Shown here piece by piece: positions 37,410-49,529 of a stretch of DNA of 64,000 nucleotides. The position numbers and the translations under genes were made by a program. The DNA lies in NCBI RefSeq assembly GCF_042646165.1, contig NZ_JBHRTC010000004.1, one strand, 5' to 3'. This DNA is from Microbaculum marinum (GTDB taxonomy: Bacteria > Pseudomonadota > Alphaproteobacteria > Rhizobiales > Tepidamorphaceae). Under the pieces are notes generated by a model that did no database searches, was not told where the DNA came from, and was given only the letters and a program-made list of their open reading frames with translations. Position 1 is the stretch's first letter. Every line of letters begins with the position of its first letter.

Positions 37410-38162
37410 CTACGCGGCGGACGGCAGCCGTTCACGCAGTTCCGAGGTCACCCGCCGGTCGTATTCCTCCGCCAGCGCCCGCAGGGCGGCGCTGCCGTCC
37501 CCGGTAAAGGCTGGACCGTGCATGAGAGCGAGCGTCCGGGGGGCCAGGTCCGCCAGTCCGCGCAGGGTCGCGCCCATGCCCGGATTCAGTGCCGAGTACC
37601 TGAAGATATCCTCCGCCGCGGCGGCGGGGCCGACGATGTCGCCATCGGTCGTGGCGCGGTCGTTGCCGAGCTGGGTGAAGAGATCGCCGCACAGCAGCGT
37701 GCCTGTGGACTCCTCGTACAGGACCCCCGCGTCCCAGCCGTGCGGCGTATGCGGCGTGTCGATGAAGCGGACCCGCTTGCCGGCGCCGAGGTCGATCACC
37801 TCGCCGTCCTGCAGGATGCGGGGCGCGCGGTCGGAAAAGTCGTTCAGCGACACGTCGACGCCGGTCTGGCCGTGGGCGGGCGTGGCGTGCGGCGCGGCGG
37901 CGAGCCATTCGTTCATGGCGCCGCATTCGTCGGCCTCGAAATGGCCGTAGGCGATCCAACGCAGCCGCTCCGGCGACAGCAGCCGGACGAGCGCCGCATG
38001 GTTGAGGGAGAACATCTTGCGCAGCCCGGTGTGGAACATCAGCGGCTCCTCGCCCAGCACGACGAACTGGTTGAAGGTGAACCCCGCGGGCGGCGCGATG
38101 TCGGGGACATAGGTCGACAGGCGGAAGATGCCGTCGGCGATTTCACTGACCTGCGTTTCCAT
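37410..38162 (-). CDS. Metallo-beta-lactamase fold, ODP-like di-iron protein
   Basis: A 250-residue protein. YGHFEADECGAMNEWL matches the HxExD di-iron motif of the oxygen-binding di-iron (flavodiiron-type) branch rather than the zinc HxHxDH of true lactamases. Further ligands are plausible in TLLCGDLFTQLGN and LALMHGPAF. No flavodoxin domain follows. It may bind oxygen or nitric oxide, but this is inferred. The ATG at 38162 gives METQVSEIADGIFRL. It is divergent from a TetR regulator. Confidence 0.82.
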   Translation of the reverse strand: METQVSEIADGIFRLSTYVPDIAPPAGFTFNQFVVLGEEPLMFHTGLRKMFSLNHAALVRLLSPERLRWIAYGHFEADECGAMNEWLAAAPHATPAHGQTGVDVSLNDFSDRAPRILQDGEVIDLGAGKRVRFIDTPHTPHGWDAGVLYEESTGTLLCGDLFTQLGNDRATTDGDIVGPAAAAEDIFRYSALNPGMGATLRGLADLAPRTLALMHGPAFTGDGSAALRALAEEYDRRVTSELRERLPSAA

Positions 38163-38228
38163 GACGATTGACTCCCGAAGGCCCGACCAGGCGGGCTTGC
38201 CGCGGGTCTGGACAGCCGTCAAATTCAC

Positions 38229-38246
38229 TATACATATATGTGTATT
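38229..38246. promoter_or_regulatory. Candidate operator between the di-iron gene and tetR-type gene
   Basis: ACATATATGT (38,232-38,241) is a perfect ten-base palindrome within the AT-rich stretch TATACATATATGTGTATT, the only such stretch in this GC-rich gap. It sits between divergent starts, where a TetR repressor would act on both genes. Confidence 0.45.
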
Positions 38247-38300
38247 CAAATTCAGGCGCGCCGTCAACATTCACGACACAGGCATGTGCAACCAAATACC

Positions 38301-38873
38301 ATGACCCGAACCTACACGCTCAAGCGCCGCGCCGAGCGCAAGGCCGAGACCCGGCAGAAGATCGTCGAGACCGCGGTGGACCTGCACTCCACGGTCGGAC
38401 CGGCGCGGACGTCGCTCAGCATGATCGCCGAGCGCGCCGGCGTGCAGCGGCACACGGTCTATGCCCACTTTCCCGACGAGCGGAGCCTGTTCCTGGCGTG
38501 CTCAGGGCTGGCGATGGAGCGAGATCCCCCGCCCGACGCCGAGCCCTGGCGGAAGATCGGCGACCGCCGCGAGCGGCTGGGCACCGGCCTTCGCGCCCTC
38601 TACGACTGGTACGCGCGCAACGAGGGGCAGGCGGCGTGCGTGCTGCGCGACGCCGAGCACCACGCCCTGACGCGCGAGGTGACCGAGTTGCGGCTGGGGC
38701 CCTACTTCGCCGGATACGCCGAGGTGCTCGGGCAGGGCCTGAGCGCCAGGAGCCGGGCGATGCTGAAACTGGCGCTGAGCTTTCACACCTGGCGGACGCT
38801 GGCCCGCGACGCGGGCATGACGACCGGCGATGCGGCGGAGGCGATGGGCGAGGCGGTCACCTCCGCCGCGTGA
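38301..38873 (+). CDS. TetR/AcrR family transcriptional regulator
   Basis: A 190-residue protein. RQKIVETAVDLHSTVGPARTSLSMIAERAGVQRHTVYAHFPDERSLF is a complete TetR helix-turn-helix domain at about 18-64; the rest is a helical ligand-binding domain. ATG at 38301 (MTRTYTLKRR) is chosen; a longer frame from 38238 would run through the palindromic operator. It probably represses itself and the divergent di-iron gene. Confidence 0.9.
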   Translation: MTRTYTLKRRAERKAETRQKIVETAVDLHSTVGPARTSLSMIAERAGVQRHTVYAHFPDERSLFLACSGLAMERDPPPDAEPWRKIGDRRERLGTGLRALYDWYARNEGQAACVLRDAEHHALTREVTELRLGPYFAGYAEVLGQGLSARSRAMLKLALSFHTWRTLARDAGMTTGDAAEAMGEAVTSAA

Positions 38874-38894
38874 CGCCCAAGCGCCGGCGGACGT

Positions 38895-40304
38895 TCACGC
38901 CGGCGCGCGTGCCCTCGCCCCCCGCAGCGACGCCTCGAGCACCTCGAACACCCGGTCGTCGCACTGGGATACGTTGAACCTGAGACAGGCGCCGGCCGAC
39001 CGCGACACGCTGAAGGCGTTTCCGGGAGCGAGAACGACGTTCTGCGCGAGCGCCTCGCGGGCCACGTCGGCGGAATCGAGCCCGTCCGGCAGTCTGCACC
39101 ACAGGAACATGCCCGCCCGCGGCATCAGCCACGGCACGATCCCCAGCCTGCCCAGGCGGGCCGCGACGTCCGCCCTGGCACCGGCGAGACGGTGCCGAAG
39201 CCCGTCCAGGTGCCTGCGGTAGCCGCCGTCCCTGAGCACGCTCAGCACCAGCGCGGCGCTGAGGCGGCCGCCGCCGAAGGACGTCGCGATCTTCAGGTCG
39301 ACCAGCCCGGCCATCCAGTCCCGGCGCGCGGCGATGAAGCCGCATCGCGCCGACGCCGACAGGGTCTTGGAGAAACTGCCGACCTGGACGACCCGCTCGA
39401 GGCCGTCGAACGCGGCGAGCCTAGGCGCGGGACTGTCCTCGAAATCGGCGAAGATCTCGTCCTCGACGATCGTCAGCGAATACGCTTCGGCGAGCTTGAG
39501 CATCCGGTGCGCGGTCACCGGCGACAACGTGGCGCCGGTCGGATTGTGGACGGCGGAGTTGGTTATGTAGAGACGCGGCCGGTGCTCGGCGAGGATCGTC
39601 TCGAACTGCGCCAGATCCGGCCCGGACGGCGTGTAGGCAACGCTGACCACCGTCACGCGGTGGGCCCGCAGCAGGGCCTGGAAATTGAAGTAGCAGGGAT
39701 CGTCGAGCAGCACGACGTCTCCCGGCTCGAGCAGCAAGCGGCACAGCAGGTCGATGCTTTGCGTTCCCGACTCCGTCAGCATGATCTGGTCGGGAGCGGC
39801 CTCGACGCCGGTCTCGGCGAGCCGCCGGCCGACGAGCAGGCGCAGCGGCGCAAGCCCGAGCGGCGTCGAGTATTCGCCGAGGTCGACGTCGCTGGCCCGC
39901 GACAGGCCGCGCAGCGCCTTCCGCAGCGCGGCTTCGGGAAGCCACGACGGCGGCAGCCAGCCGCAGCCGGGCTTCACGTCGCCCTCGCCCGCCTCGAGCG
40001 ACTGCCGCGACACCCAAAGCGGATCGATGGCGCGGTCCAGCCTCGGACCGATCTCCGACAGGTCCAGCGGCGCCGCCAGGCTGGCGACGAAGAAGCCGGA
40101 GCCCGGCCGCGACCGAATCAGGCCTTCGGCCGCAAGGCGCTCGTAGGCCTCCACCACCGTCGCAGGCGATACCTGCATCGTGCGGGCCATCTGCCGGATC
40201 GACGGGAGCTTCGCGCCGACCGGCAGGCTGCGGCTGGCGACGCGCCGCCGGATCGCCGCCATCACCTTCGAGATAAGCGTTCCCTCGTCCCCCATCCCGG
40301 CCAT
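38895..40304 (-). CDS. MocR-type regulator (GntR HTH fused to aminotransferase)
   Basis: A 469-residue protein. The N-terminal winged helix (TLISKVMAAIRRRVASRSLPVGAKLPSIRQMARTMQVSPATVVEAYERLAAEGLIRSRPGSGFFV) is GntR type. The rest is a class I aminotransferase fold with NSAVHNPTGATL, VEDEIFADF and the PLP lysine in VGSFSKTLSAS. ATG 40304 has AGGG eight bases upstream; an ATG at 40325 is also possible. MocR regulators usually sense amino acids or PLP and control the divergent gene, here an EamA exporter. Confidence 0.92.
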   Translation of the reverse strand: MAGMGDEGTLISKVMAAIRRRVASRSLPVGAKLPSIRQMARTMQVSPATVVEAYERLAAEGLIRSRPGSGFFVASLAAPLDLSEIGPRLDRAIDPLWVSRQSLEAGEGDVKPGCGWLPPSWLPEAALRKALRGLSRASDVDLGEYSTPLGLAPLRLLVGRRLAETGVEAAPDQIMLTESGTQSIDLLCRLLLEPGDVVLLDDPCYFNFQALLRAHRVTVVSVAYTPSGPDLAQFETILAEHRPRLYITNSAVHNPTGATLSPVTAHRMLKLAEAYSLTIVEDEIFADFEDSPAPRLAAFDGLERVVQVGSFSKTLSASARCGFIAARRDWMAGLVDLKIATSFGGGRLSAALVLSVLRDGGYRRHLDGLRHRLAGARADVAARLGRLGIVPWLMPRAGMFLWCRLPDGLDSADVAREALAQNVVLAPGNAFSVSRSAGACLRFNVSQCDDRVFEVLEASLRGARARAPA

Positions 40305-40412
40305 CCGTATCGCCCTTGCTTCCATAACAGTATGTCCGAACCGTACTGGACTGTCACTGGCGGCGGCCGGCCTTCGGGCGCAATACCGCCGGCACAACCG
40401 AGGGAGTGGCGG

Positions 40413-41276
40413 ATGGACAGATCGACGGCCGGCTGGATCAACGGCTTCGTGGGCGTGGCGATCTTCAGCGGCTCGCTGCCGGCGACCCGGCTGGCGGTGC
40501 TCCAGCTCGACCCCGTCTTCCTGACGGTGGCGCGCGCCGCCATCGCCGGCGGCCTGGCAGCGATCCTCCTGCTCGCTTTCCGGCAGCGCCTGCCGGCCCG
40601 GGCCGACGCGGGGTCGCTGATCGCCGTGGCGCTTGGCGTGGTGGTCGGCTTCCCGCTGCTGACGGCGCTGGCGCTGCAATACGTGACCTCCGCCCACTCG
40701 ATCGTCTTCATCGGCCTGCTGCCGCTGGCGACCGCGATCTTCGCGGTGGTTCGCGGCGGCGAACGGCCGCGGCCGGCGTTCTGGATCTTCTCGCTGTGCG
40801 GCAGCGCCGTCGTCGCCGGCTTCGCGCTGACCCGGGGGCTCGCCGCCTCCCCGGCGGGAGACCTGCTGATGCTCGCGGCGATCGTCGTGTGCGGGCTCGG
40901 CTATGCCGAGGGAGCGAGGCTCTCGCGCAGGCTCGGCGGCTGGCAGGTGATCTGCTGGGCGCTGGTGTTCTCGCTGCCGGCGATGGGCCTGCTGACGGTC
41001 GCCACCCTGCCCCGAACCCTGTCGGACGTCGGCGCCACCGCCTGGATCGCACTCGCCTACGTCTCGCTGTTCAGCATGCTGATCGGCTTCTTCTTCTGGT
41101 ATCGCGGGCTGGCGCAGGGCGGCATCGCGGCCGTCGGGCAGCTGCAGCTGCTGCAGCCGTTCCTCGGTCTGGCGCTGGCCGCGCTGCTGTTGAACGAGGC
41201 GGTGTCGACGGCAATGATCGTCTCAACGGTCGCCGTCATTGCCTGCGTGGCGGGGGCGCGGCGGTTCGCGGCGTAG
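40413..41276 (+). CDS. EamA/DMT-superfamily transporter
   Basis: A 287-residue integral membrane protein with about ten predicted helices and two EamA repeats (WINGFVGVAIFSGSLPATRLAV; later WIALAYVSLFSMLIGFFFWYRGLA and VGQLQLLQPFLGLALAALLL). Relatives export amino acids or other small metabolites. GGGAG lies upstream of the ATG. The divergent MocR gene starts 108 bases away and probably controls it. Confidence 0.92.
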   Translation: MDRSTAGWINGFVGVAIFSGSLPATRLAVLQLDPVFLTVARAAIAGGLAAILLLAFRQRLPARADAGSLIAVALGVVVGFPLLTALALQYVTSAHSIVFIGLLPLATAIFAVVRGGERPRPAFWIFSLCGSAVVAGFALTRGLAASPAGDLLMLAAIVVCGLGYAEGARLSRRLGGWQVICWALVFSLPAMGLLTVATLPRTLSDVGATAWIALAYVSLFSMLIGFFFWYRGLAQGGIAAVGQLQLLQPFLGLALAALLLNEAVSTAMIVSTVAVIACVAGARRFAA

Positions 41277-41342
41277 GGCCGGTTCGCAACCTGGGGCCGG
41301 TTTCCGAACAGGGTCCGTGCCCGAACAGGGGCTGCGATAAAT

Positions 41343-41357
41343 GTTCCTGTTGTGTTC
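41343..41357 (+). promoter_or_regulatory. SOS box (LexA operator) of recA
   Basis: GTTC at 41,343, seven bases, and GTTC at 41,354 make the direct-repeat GTTC-N7-GTTC that LexA binds in alphaproteobacteria. It lies 97 bases before the recA ATG. Confidence 0.9.
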
Positions 41358-41453
41358 ACGGAACAAATAGCGTACATTTCCCTTCGGCGCATTCCACATA
41401 TCCCCTTCACGGGCTGTGAATCACCGGTCCTCTGTGAAATAAGGAGCCGAACA

Positions 41454-42542
<1,089 letters not shown>

Positions 42543-42660
42543 GGCGGCCAGCGCCCCGCAGCGCCGCGTCCGCGCGCCTGCTTCGGCCGGTGCCGCTTCG
42601 GCGGAGATCTGCATGCAGGCCCCGGCCCCACGAGGCGGGTGAAGCGGCGAGCCGAGCCCC

Positions 42661-42735
42661 CGGGCTTTGCGTCCCCGGGCTTTGCGTCCCGGGGCTTTGC
42701 GTCCCGGGGCTTTGCGTGCTCGGGCTTTGCGTAGA
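42661..42735 (+). repeat. 15-bp tandem repeat downstream of recA
   Basis: Five consecutive copies of GGGCTTTGCGTCCCG (the fourth and fifth degenerate in the last bases), followed by a decayed sixth copy. It lies between the recA stop and the 3' end of the convergent racemase gene and is not part of a supported CDS. Confidence 0.9.
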
Positions 42736-42775
42736 GGGCGTTGCGTCCTGGGGGCTTCCCGTCGAGGGCGGCGGG

Positions 42776-43474
42776 TCAGCCGGCAGCCACGGCTCTCTCG
42801 ATCGCGGCTTCGCAGTGCAGATCCGTCGTCGAGAAGGACGGAACGCCCAGGTCCTCCGGCCGCACCAGCAGCGGAATCTCGGTGCAGCCGAGGATCACGC
42901 CCTCGGCGCCGCGCGAGGCCAGCGCCTCGACGAGCCGCACGTAGCCCTGCCGCGTCGCGTCGGTGAACACGTCCTTGACCAGTTCCGCATAGATGGTGTC
43001 GTGGACGAAGGCCCGTTCGGCCTCGGTCGGCACCATCGTCTCGATGCCGTGGCGGGCGAGGATGCGGGGATAGAAGTCGCCCTCCATCGTCTTGCGCACC
43101 CCCAGCAGCGCCACCCGTTCGAGCCCGCTGGCGCGGATGGCCCGGGCCGTCGCCTCGGCGATGTGCAGGAAGGGAATGGAGAGGACCGGCTCGATCTCGT
43201 CGACGAAGCGGTGCACGTCGTTGCAGCAGATGACGATGAAGGCGGCGCCGGCCGCCTCGACGCCGCGGGCGGCGGCCAGGATCTGGGCGCAGGCGGCCGC
43301 CTCGTCGCCGCGCTCGATCACCGCCTCGACATAGTCCTGCCGGTTGACGCTCTCCAGCACCAGGCGGGCCGACGTGACCCCGCCGAGACGCTGCTGGGCG
43401 ATCCGGTTGAGACGGCGGTAGTACTCGGCCGTCGATACCCAGCTCAGTCCGCCGATCAGTCCGATCTTCTGCAT
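42776..43474 (-). CDS. Aspartate/glutamate racemase family protein
   Basis: A 232-residue protein. IGLIGGLSWVSTAEYYRRLN is the family N-terminus. The two catalytic cysteines are expected in FIVICCNDVHRF and VILGCTEIPLL. The first motif reads CND where most relatives read CNT. It interconverts L/D acidic amino acids or a related compound; the true substrate is unknown. Confidence 0.9.
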   Translation of the reverse strand: MQKIGLIGGLSWVSTAEYYRRLNRIAQQRLGGVTSARLVLESVNRQDYVEAVIERGDEAAACAQILAAARGVEAAGAAFIVICCNDVHRFVDEIEPVLSIPFLHIAEATARAIRASGLERVALLGVRKTMEGDFYPRILARHGIETMVPTEAERAFVHDTIYAELVKDVFTDATRQGYVRLVEALASRGAEGVILGCTEIPLLVRPEDLGVPSFSTTDLHCEAAIERAVAAG

Positions 43475-43586
43475 TGTCGCCTCGCCTGCCGGAAGTCGAC
43501 CTTCGCCTAACCGACGTTGCGGCGTTCGGCAACCCGCGGCCGAGGCATGCCTGCGCTGCCGGGCAGCGTAGGTGACCCGGGAGGGG

Positions 43587-43644
43587 GCGAGACGGCCCGC
43601 GCGATCCGGCCCGCGAGACGGCCCGCGCGATCCGGCCCGCGAGA
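43587..43644 (+). repeat. 26-bp tandem repeat upstream of alaS
   Basis: Two full copies of a 26-base unit starting GCGAGACGGCCCGCGCGATC (43,587-43,612 and 43,613-43,638) and the start of a third. Shorter echoes (GGGTGGCGCGATC) follow. The whole gap 43,475-43,806 has no gene; it must hold the promoters of alaS and of the racemase gene. Confidence 0.8.
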
Positions 43645-43806
43645 TCCGGGTGGCGCGATCGGGGTGGCGCGATCCGGTGGACAGTCTTCGGACCCGCCGC
43701 TAGAACAGCCGCCGGCAAGACGGCGCCGTCGCGCGGGTTCCCGAACGGCGTATCGCGTCCCCAATCGTTCACGGCCCCCGACGGGCGAAGACAGGTGTTC
43801 GGCCAG

Positions 43807-46599
<2,793 letters not shown>

Positions 46600-46716
46600 C
46601 ATTCGGATGTGGCCCAAACAAAGCCCCGTCGATCATTGCTCCCACTGAGAATGCTTATAGAGCTTATGTCGATTCTCTACCCCTAGCCGGCTCCTGTTGG
46701 GGATCCATCTCCAATC

Positions 46717-47412
46717 TCAGCGCGAAATATCCCCACTAGAAACCGCATTAACGATATTATCGAATAGCTCTTGTTCGGTCTGCCCCGAAATCTCTCGCGA
46801 AACCACGCGGACTGGCAAACTAAAATAGACACCTCGCCGCGGATTAAACACCCCTATTCTTTTAATGTCGTATTGATTAGAAAGATGATTCAACGCACAG
46901 TATGTAATCAACTGCCTGATATCGCTGCTTCTAAACGGTCTATCTACTGCTTTAATCTCGAATAGACGACCATCATTAATAATATCGCCTTCAGAAGAAT
47001 CGATGTAACCACATCCGCTAAATATCGGCCTCACAATGTTTTCGACTATTTCTGGCCTGAAGAACGAAACAAGTCTTTTTTCCAGTCCATTAATTTGATT
47101 CAACTCGACATCTGAAATCTCCCCCTCTAGTACAGTCGGATTCTCAAGGATTGGAAGCAGCTTCGCCTTGGCCTCCTCTATTGAGTCTAAAGGAGAAGTA
47201 TTCGGTGGAGCACGTCTCTGACGGCCACATAGCCGCGCAAAAGCTATTTCTGATACAAAAGCGGCACGTATTTGTTGTTCCGGCTTAGCCAATGGAACAT
47301 CCCACCGCTTAGAATACGCGAGGTTCACTCTCCGAACGAAATGCTCAGAAGTGGGGGCATAGTCAGCCCAGAAGGCATTGTGATTTGTCGCAAAACTGGA
47401 TGCGTCAATCAA
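46717..47412 (-). CDS. Predicted PD-(D/E)XK nuclease-like protein, partner of the reverse transcriptase
   Basis: A 231-residue protein. The C-terminal half reads VRPIFSGCGYIDSSEGDII and then GRLFEIKAVDRPF, with D143 and the E152-I-K154 triad followed by RQLITYCALNHL. This is the order of a PD-(D/E)XK nuclease core: acid, ExK, then a helix with Gln. The N-terminal 110 residues are charged and mostly helical and may bind the partner or nucleic acid. The ATG overlaps the stop of the reverse transcriptase by four bases (ATGA), so the pair is translationally coupled. The codon usage is AT-rich. I recognise no named family, and the nuclease call is from motif reading only. Confidence 0.6.
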   Translation of the reverse strand: MIDASSFATNHNAFWADYAPTSEHFVRRVNLAYSKRWDVPLAKPEQQIRAAFVSEIAFARLCGRQRRAPPNTSPLDSIEEAKAKLLPILENPTVLEGEISDVELNQINGLEKRLVSFFRPEIVENIVRPIFSGCGYIDSSEGDIINDGRLFEIKAVDRPFRSSDIRQLITYCALNHLSNQYDIKRIGVFNPRRGVYFSLPVRVVSREISGQTEQELFDNIVNAVSSGDISR

Positions 47413-49052
47413 AGCGGGAAACTCCGCTTGCCTTCGTTTACACGTTCAATAGCCCAATCAATAATAAATAACTCTAGCGGATTAAGCTCGCGCTTTATGC
47501 TATTCCGCCAGTGCTTACCCTCGTCTTTCAATGAATACGAAGCCACCAATAGCGCCCTCTTCTCTGCGGAGCTAAGCTGCCGATAGCGGTTCCGAAGATC
47601 CGACAACCAATACCAATCGCCCCATAGCGCCATAATCAGGATTATGTCACGTCGTACTATCTCAGAGGTTCTTTTTGAATATATTTCCTTCAGCAATTGC
47701 TGAACGTCTTCAGTATGAGAATGCTGAAGAACTCTAAGTGCGTAGCACAGGTGCACGTCAATACGAAATATATGAGAGTCCGCTCTTATCATGGATATCA
47801 GCTTATCGATAAGCTCTATTTTTGCAGGGTCACCCAATTCTTCATATACACGATCCATCATTATGAGAGCGGACGATATTATCGGGTATAATATGTCACT
47901 ATTGCCAACTATAGAAAGAACAGCATCATCTCTCACTTTCCCCTCCAGGAAGCGAATCGTAGCAATTATCTTCCTGGAAAGCGCAATATGTATTCGCGAT
48001 TTTGATAGCTCTTCTCTCAATAAACTCATAATATCAAATTGATCAATATTAGCCTTAAGGGCCTCGTAATCCTCTTCCGCCGTAGGAGAATACGGATCAA
48101 ATCTCAGAGATATGCTTAGAATTCCCTGCGCTTCGTGATGTTTATCAAAAGTTTTCCCCTCACGTTCTTCAGCGTTTTCTGCATCTTCTGACCAAACAAC
48201 CGGACTAGTTGCGCTAAATTCAGCTGCAGTCATGATACGGGTCTTTGACTTCTGAAGTGAAAGCCCCTGATTTTCAAACAACTTTTCTGACAAGAAGATT
48301 GTATATCTGTAAGCCTCTTCACGCGTGTTCGCGAATATGTGAAAATCGTCTGCATATCGGGTAAAGTCTATATTGGCGCCTCTCAAAAGACGATCTATCT
48401 GATTTATAGTCAATTCCGACAGCATCCTCGCAGCTGGCCCACCTATTGGTAGTCCAAAGGATCGCGTATTCGAGAAATTTGATAAGAATGACATTATTTT
48501 CTTGGGATAGCCGGTGTCAGCAGCAATCTGCAGAAGAGCGTTCTCCAAGCGGTGATGTCCGAGTCTGGGGTAGAATTCACTCACGTCGCACTTCACAACA
48601 TAGTCATATTCGGCCGATTTCTCCAACGATCGCAGCATAAAGCTTTGCCATGCATAATTACGATCAAATAAATCTCCCGTCTGATCATCAGGATTTATTC
48701 GATAAGAGTAGACACAATTTTCGCTTGTGTGTATTCGAGAAGCTTCAATGAGTTCAGAGATTGCCACAACGCAACTTAGCCAGTGAGCATTCCATATAGG
48801 ATCGAGCTGGGTAGCCCAACGAAATCCGTAGTATGAAACAGGCGTTAGCGCGTTTACATTCGACGGTGGAAATCTAGCTAAATACTCTTCGAAATGCTTA
48901 TCATACTCAACAACGAGATCTACAAATTTATCTTTCCTGTCGTAAAACGCGTGACTCTCGAACGGGAGGGGAAATATGTCGGTATCGCCATGCCTTACAA
49001 TATTCTGAACTGCAATCCGTGCAGCTTCCTCAAAATTTAGCGTATTGGGCAT
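47409..49052 (-). CDS. Reverse transcriptase, defence-associated (UG/Abi-like) type
   Basis: A 547-residue protein. The polymerase core is at about 115-275: YVVKCDVSEFYPRLGHHRL (first catalytic D156), SFGLPIGGPAARMLSELTIN (motif B, 199-217), FTRYADDFHIF (catalytic D235 and D236) and LSLQKSKTRIM. Residues of about 320-547 are a helical domain with no recognised nuclease or maturase motif. The absence of a group II intron maturase/X domain and of retron landmarks, and the presence of a long helical C-terminus, point to the unknown-group or Abi-like reverse transcriptases involved in phage defence. The exact group cannot be assigned here. It is the first gene of a two-gene AT-rich operon. Confidence 0.88.
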   Translation of the reverse strand: MPNTLNFEEAARIAVQNIVRHGDTDIFPLPFESHAFYDRKDKFVDLVVEYDKHFEEYLARFPPSNVNALTPVSYYGFRWATQLDPIWNAHWLSCVVAISELIEASRIHTSENCVYSYRINPDDQTGDLFDRNYAWQSFMLRSLEKSAEYDYVVKCDVSEFYPRLGHHRLENALLQIAADTGYPKKIMSFLSNFSNTRSFGLPIGGPAARMLSELTINQIDRLLRGANIDFTRYADDFHIFANTREEAYRYTIFLSEKLFENQGLSLQKSKTRIMTAAEFSATSPVVWSEDAENAEEREGKTFDKHHEAQGILSISLRFDPYSPTAEEDYEALKANIDQFDIMSLLREELSKSRIHIALSRKIIATIRFLEGKVRDDAVLSIVGNSDILYPIISSALIMMDRVYEELGDPAKIELIDKLISMIRADSHIFRIDVHLCYALRVLQHSHTEDVQQLLKEIYSKRTSEIVRRDIILIMALWGDWYWLSDLRNRYRQLSSAEKRALLVASYSLKDEGKHWRNSIKRELNPLELFIIDWAIERVNEGKRSFPL

Positions 49053-49240
49053 CGTATTAGAGCTCGATGTTGTTCACTTTGGGATTTCGAACTGCCGTTT
49101 TTAATGTAGTAGATATCTTAATCGACCAACTAATTCGCGGGCGAGCGTAATATCCTACGCGATTCTCATGCCACGCTAGCTCGCCAAATCGTTGTTTTTT
49201 GTCTTGATTCAGTTCGTCTCTGTGTCACCGTGCGGAACTA
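49053..49240 (-). ncRNA. Candidate structured leader/non-coding RNA upstream of the reverse transcriptase
   Basis: 190 AT-rich bases precede the reverse transcriptase start. 49,140-49,146 (GGCGAGC) and 49,179-49,185 (GCTCGCC) form a seven-pair stem around a 32-base loop, and an alternative pairing extends it (GCGT with ACGC). A run of T lies at 49,195-49,200. Non-coding templates near the gene are common in defence reverse transcriptases, so this stretch could be transcribed as one. It may equally be just a promoter region. Confidence 0.35.
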
Positions 49241-49362
49241 GGAATAAAGTCCTTGTGCAGCGTGCCGCTCCTGTGCTAGTTTGCTCAGACACTCGACACA
49301 TGCGCCCGTGACCGGCCGCCGCCTATTCGGCAGCGGTTGGTGTTTGCGCCCTCCCCCTTCCC

Positions 49363-49480
49363 AGTCATCCCGGCCAAGCGCATCAGCGCGCTGAGCCGGG
49401 ATCGCCCGGGGCCGCAGCGCTTTGGGGTGGGGCGATCCCGGACAATCGCTGGTGCGATTTCCGGGATGACGATGGAGGGG
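49363..49480 (+). repeat. REP-like palindromic repeat, copy G
   Basis: Starts AGTCATCCCGGCCAAGCGC and ends CCGGGATGACGATGG, with an internal GGGATCGCCC/GGGCGATCCC pair. It belongs to the same broad type as the copies at 21-23 kb but has a different centre. Confidence 0.75.
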
Positions 49481-49529
49481 TGTCCATGCGGCTAACGGCA
49501 TGTCCGAAAGCCCGGGCCTGTATGGTTCG

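Larger units (their letters stand above)
46610..49240. other. AT-rich two-gene cassette, probable acquired defence module
   Basis: Between the alaS stop and the repeats at 49,360 the sequence becomes visibly AT-rich, with A/T-rich codons (ATA, AAT, TTA, AGA) rare in the neighbours. It contains exactly two overlapping genes plus a leader. No transposase, integrase or clear terminal repeat was found. Confidence 0.75.

Noticed and set aside
42661..42735. CRISPR array
   Set aside because: Units are contiguous 15-mers without spacers, and there are no cas genes.
47409..49052. Group II intron or retron
   Set aside because: No maturase/X domain, HNH domain or intron domain V/VI sequence was found. 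I also saw no clear inverted msr-msd flanks. A retron-like RNA in the leader is not fully excluded, but the long helical C-terminus argues against a classic retron enzyme.
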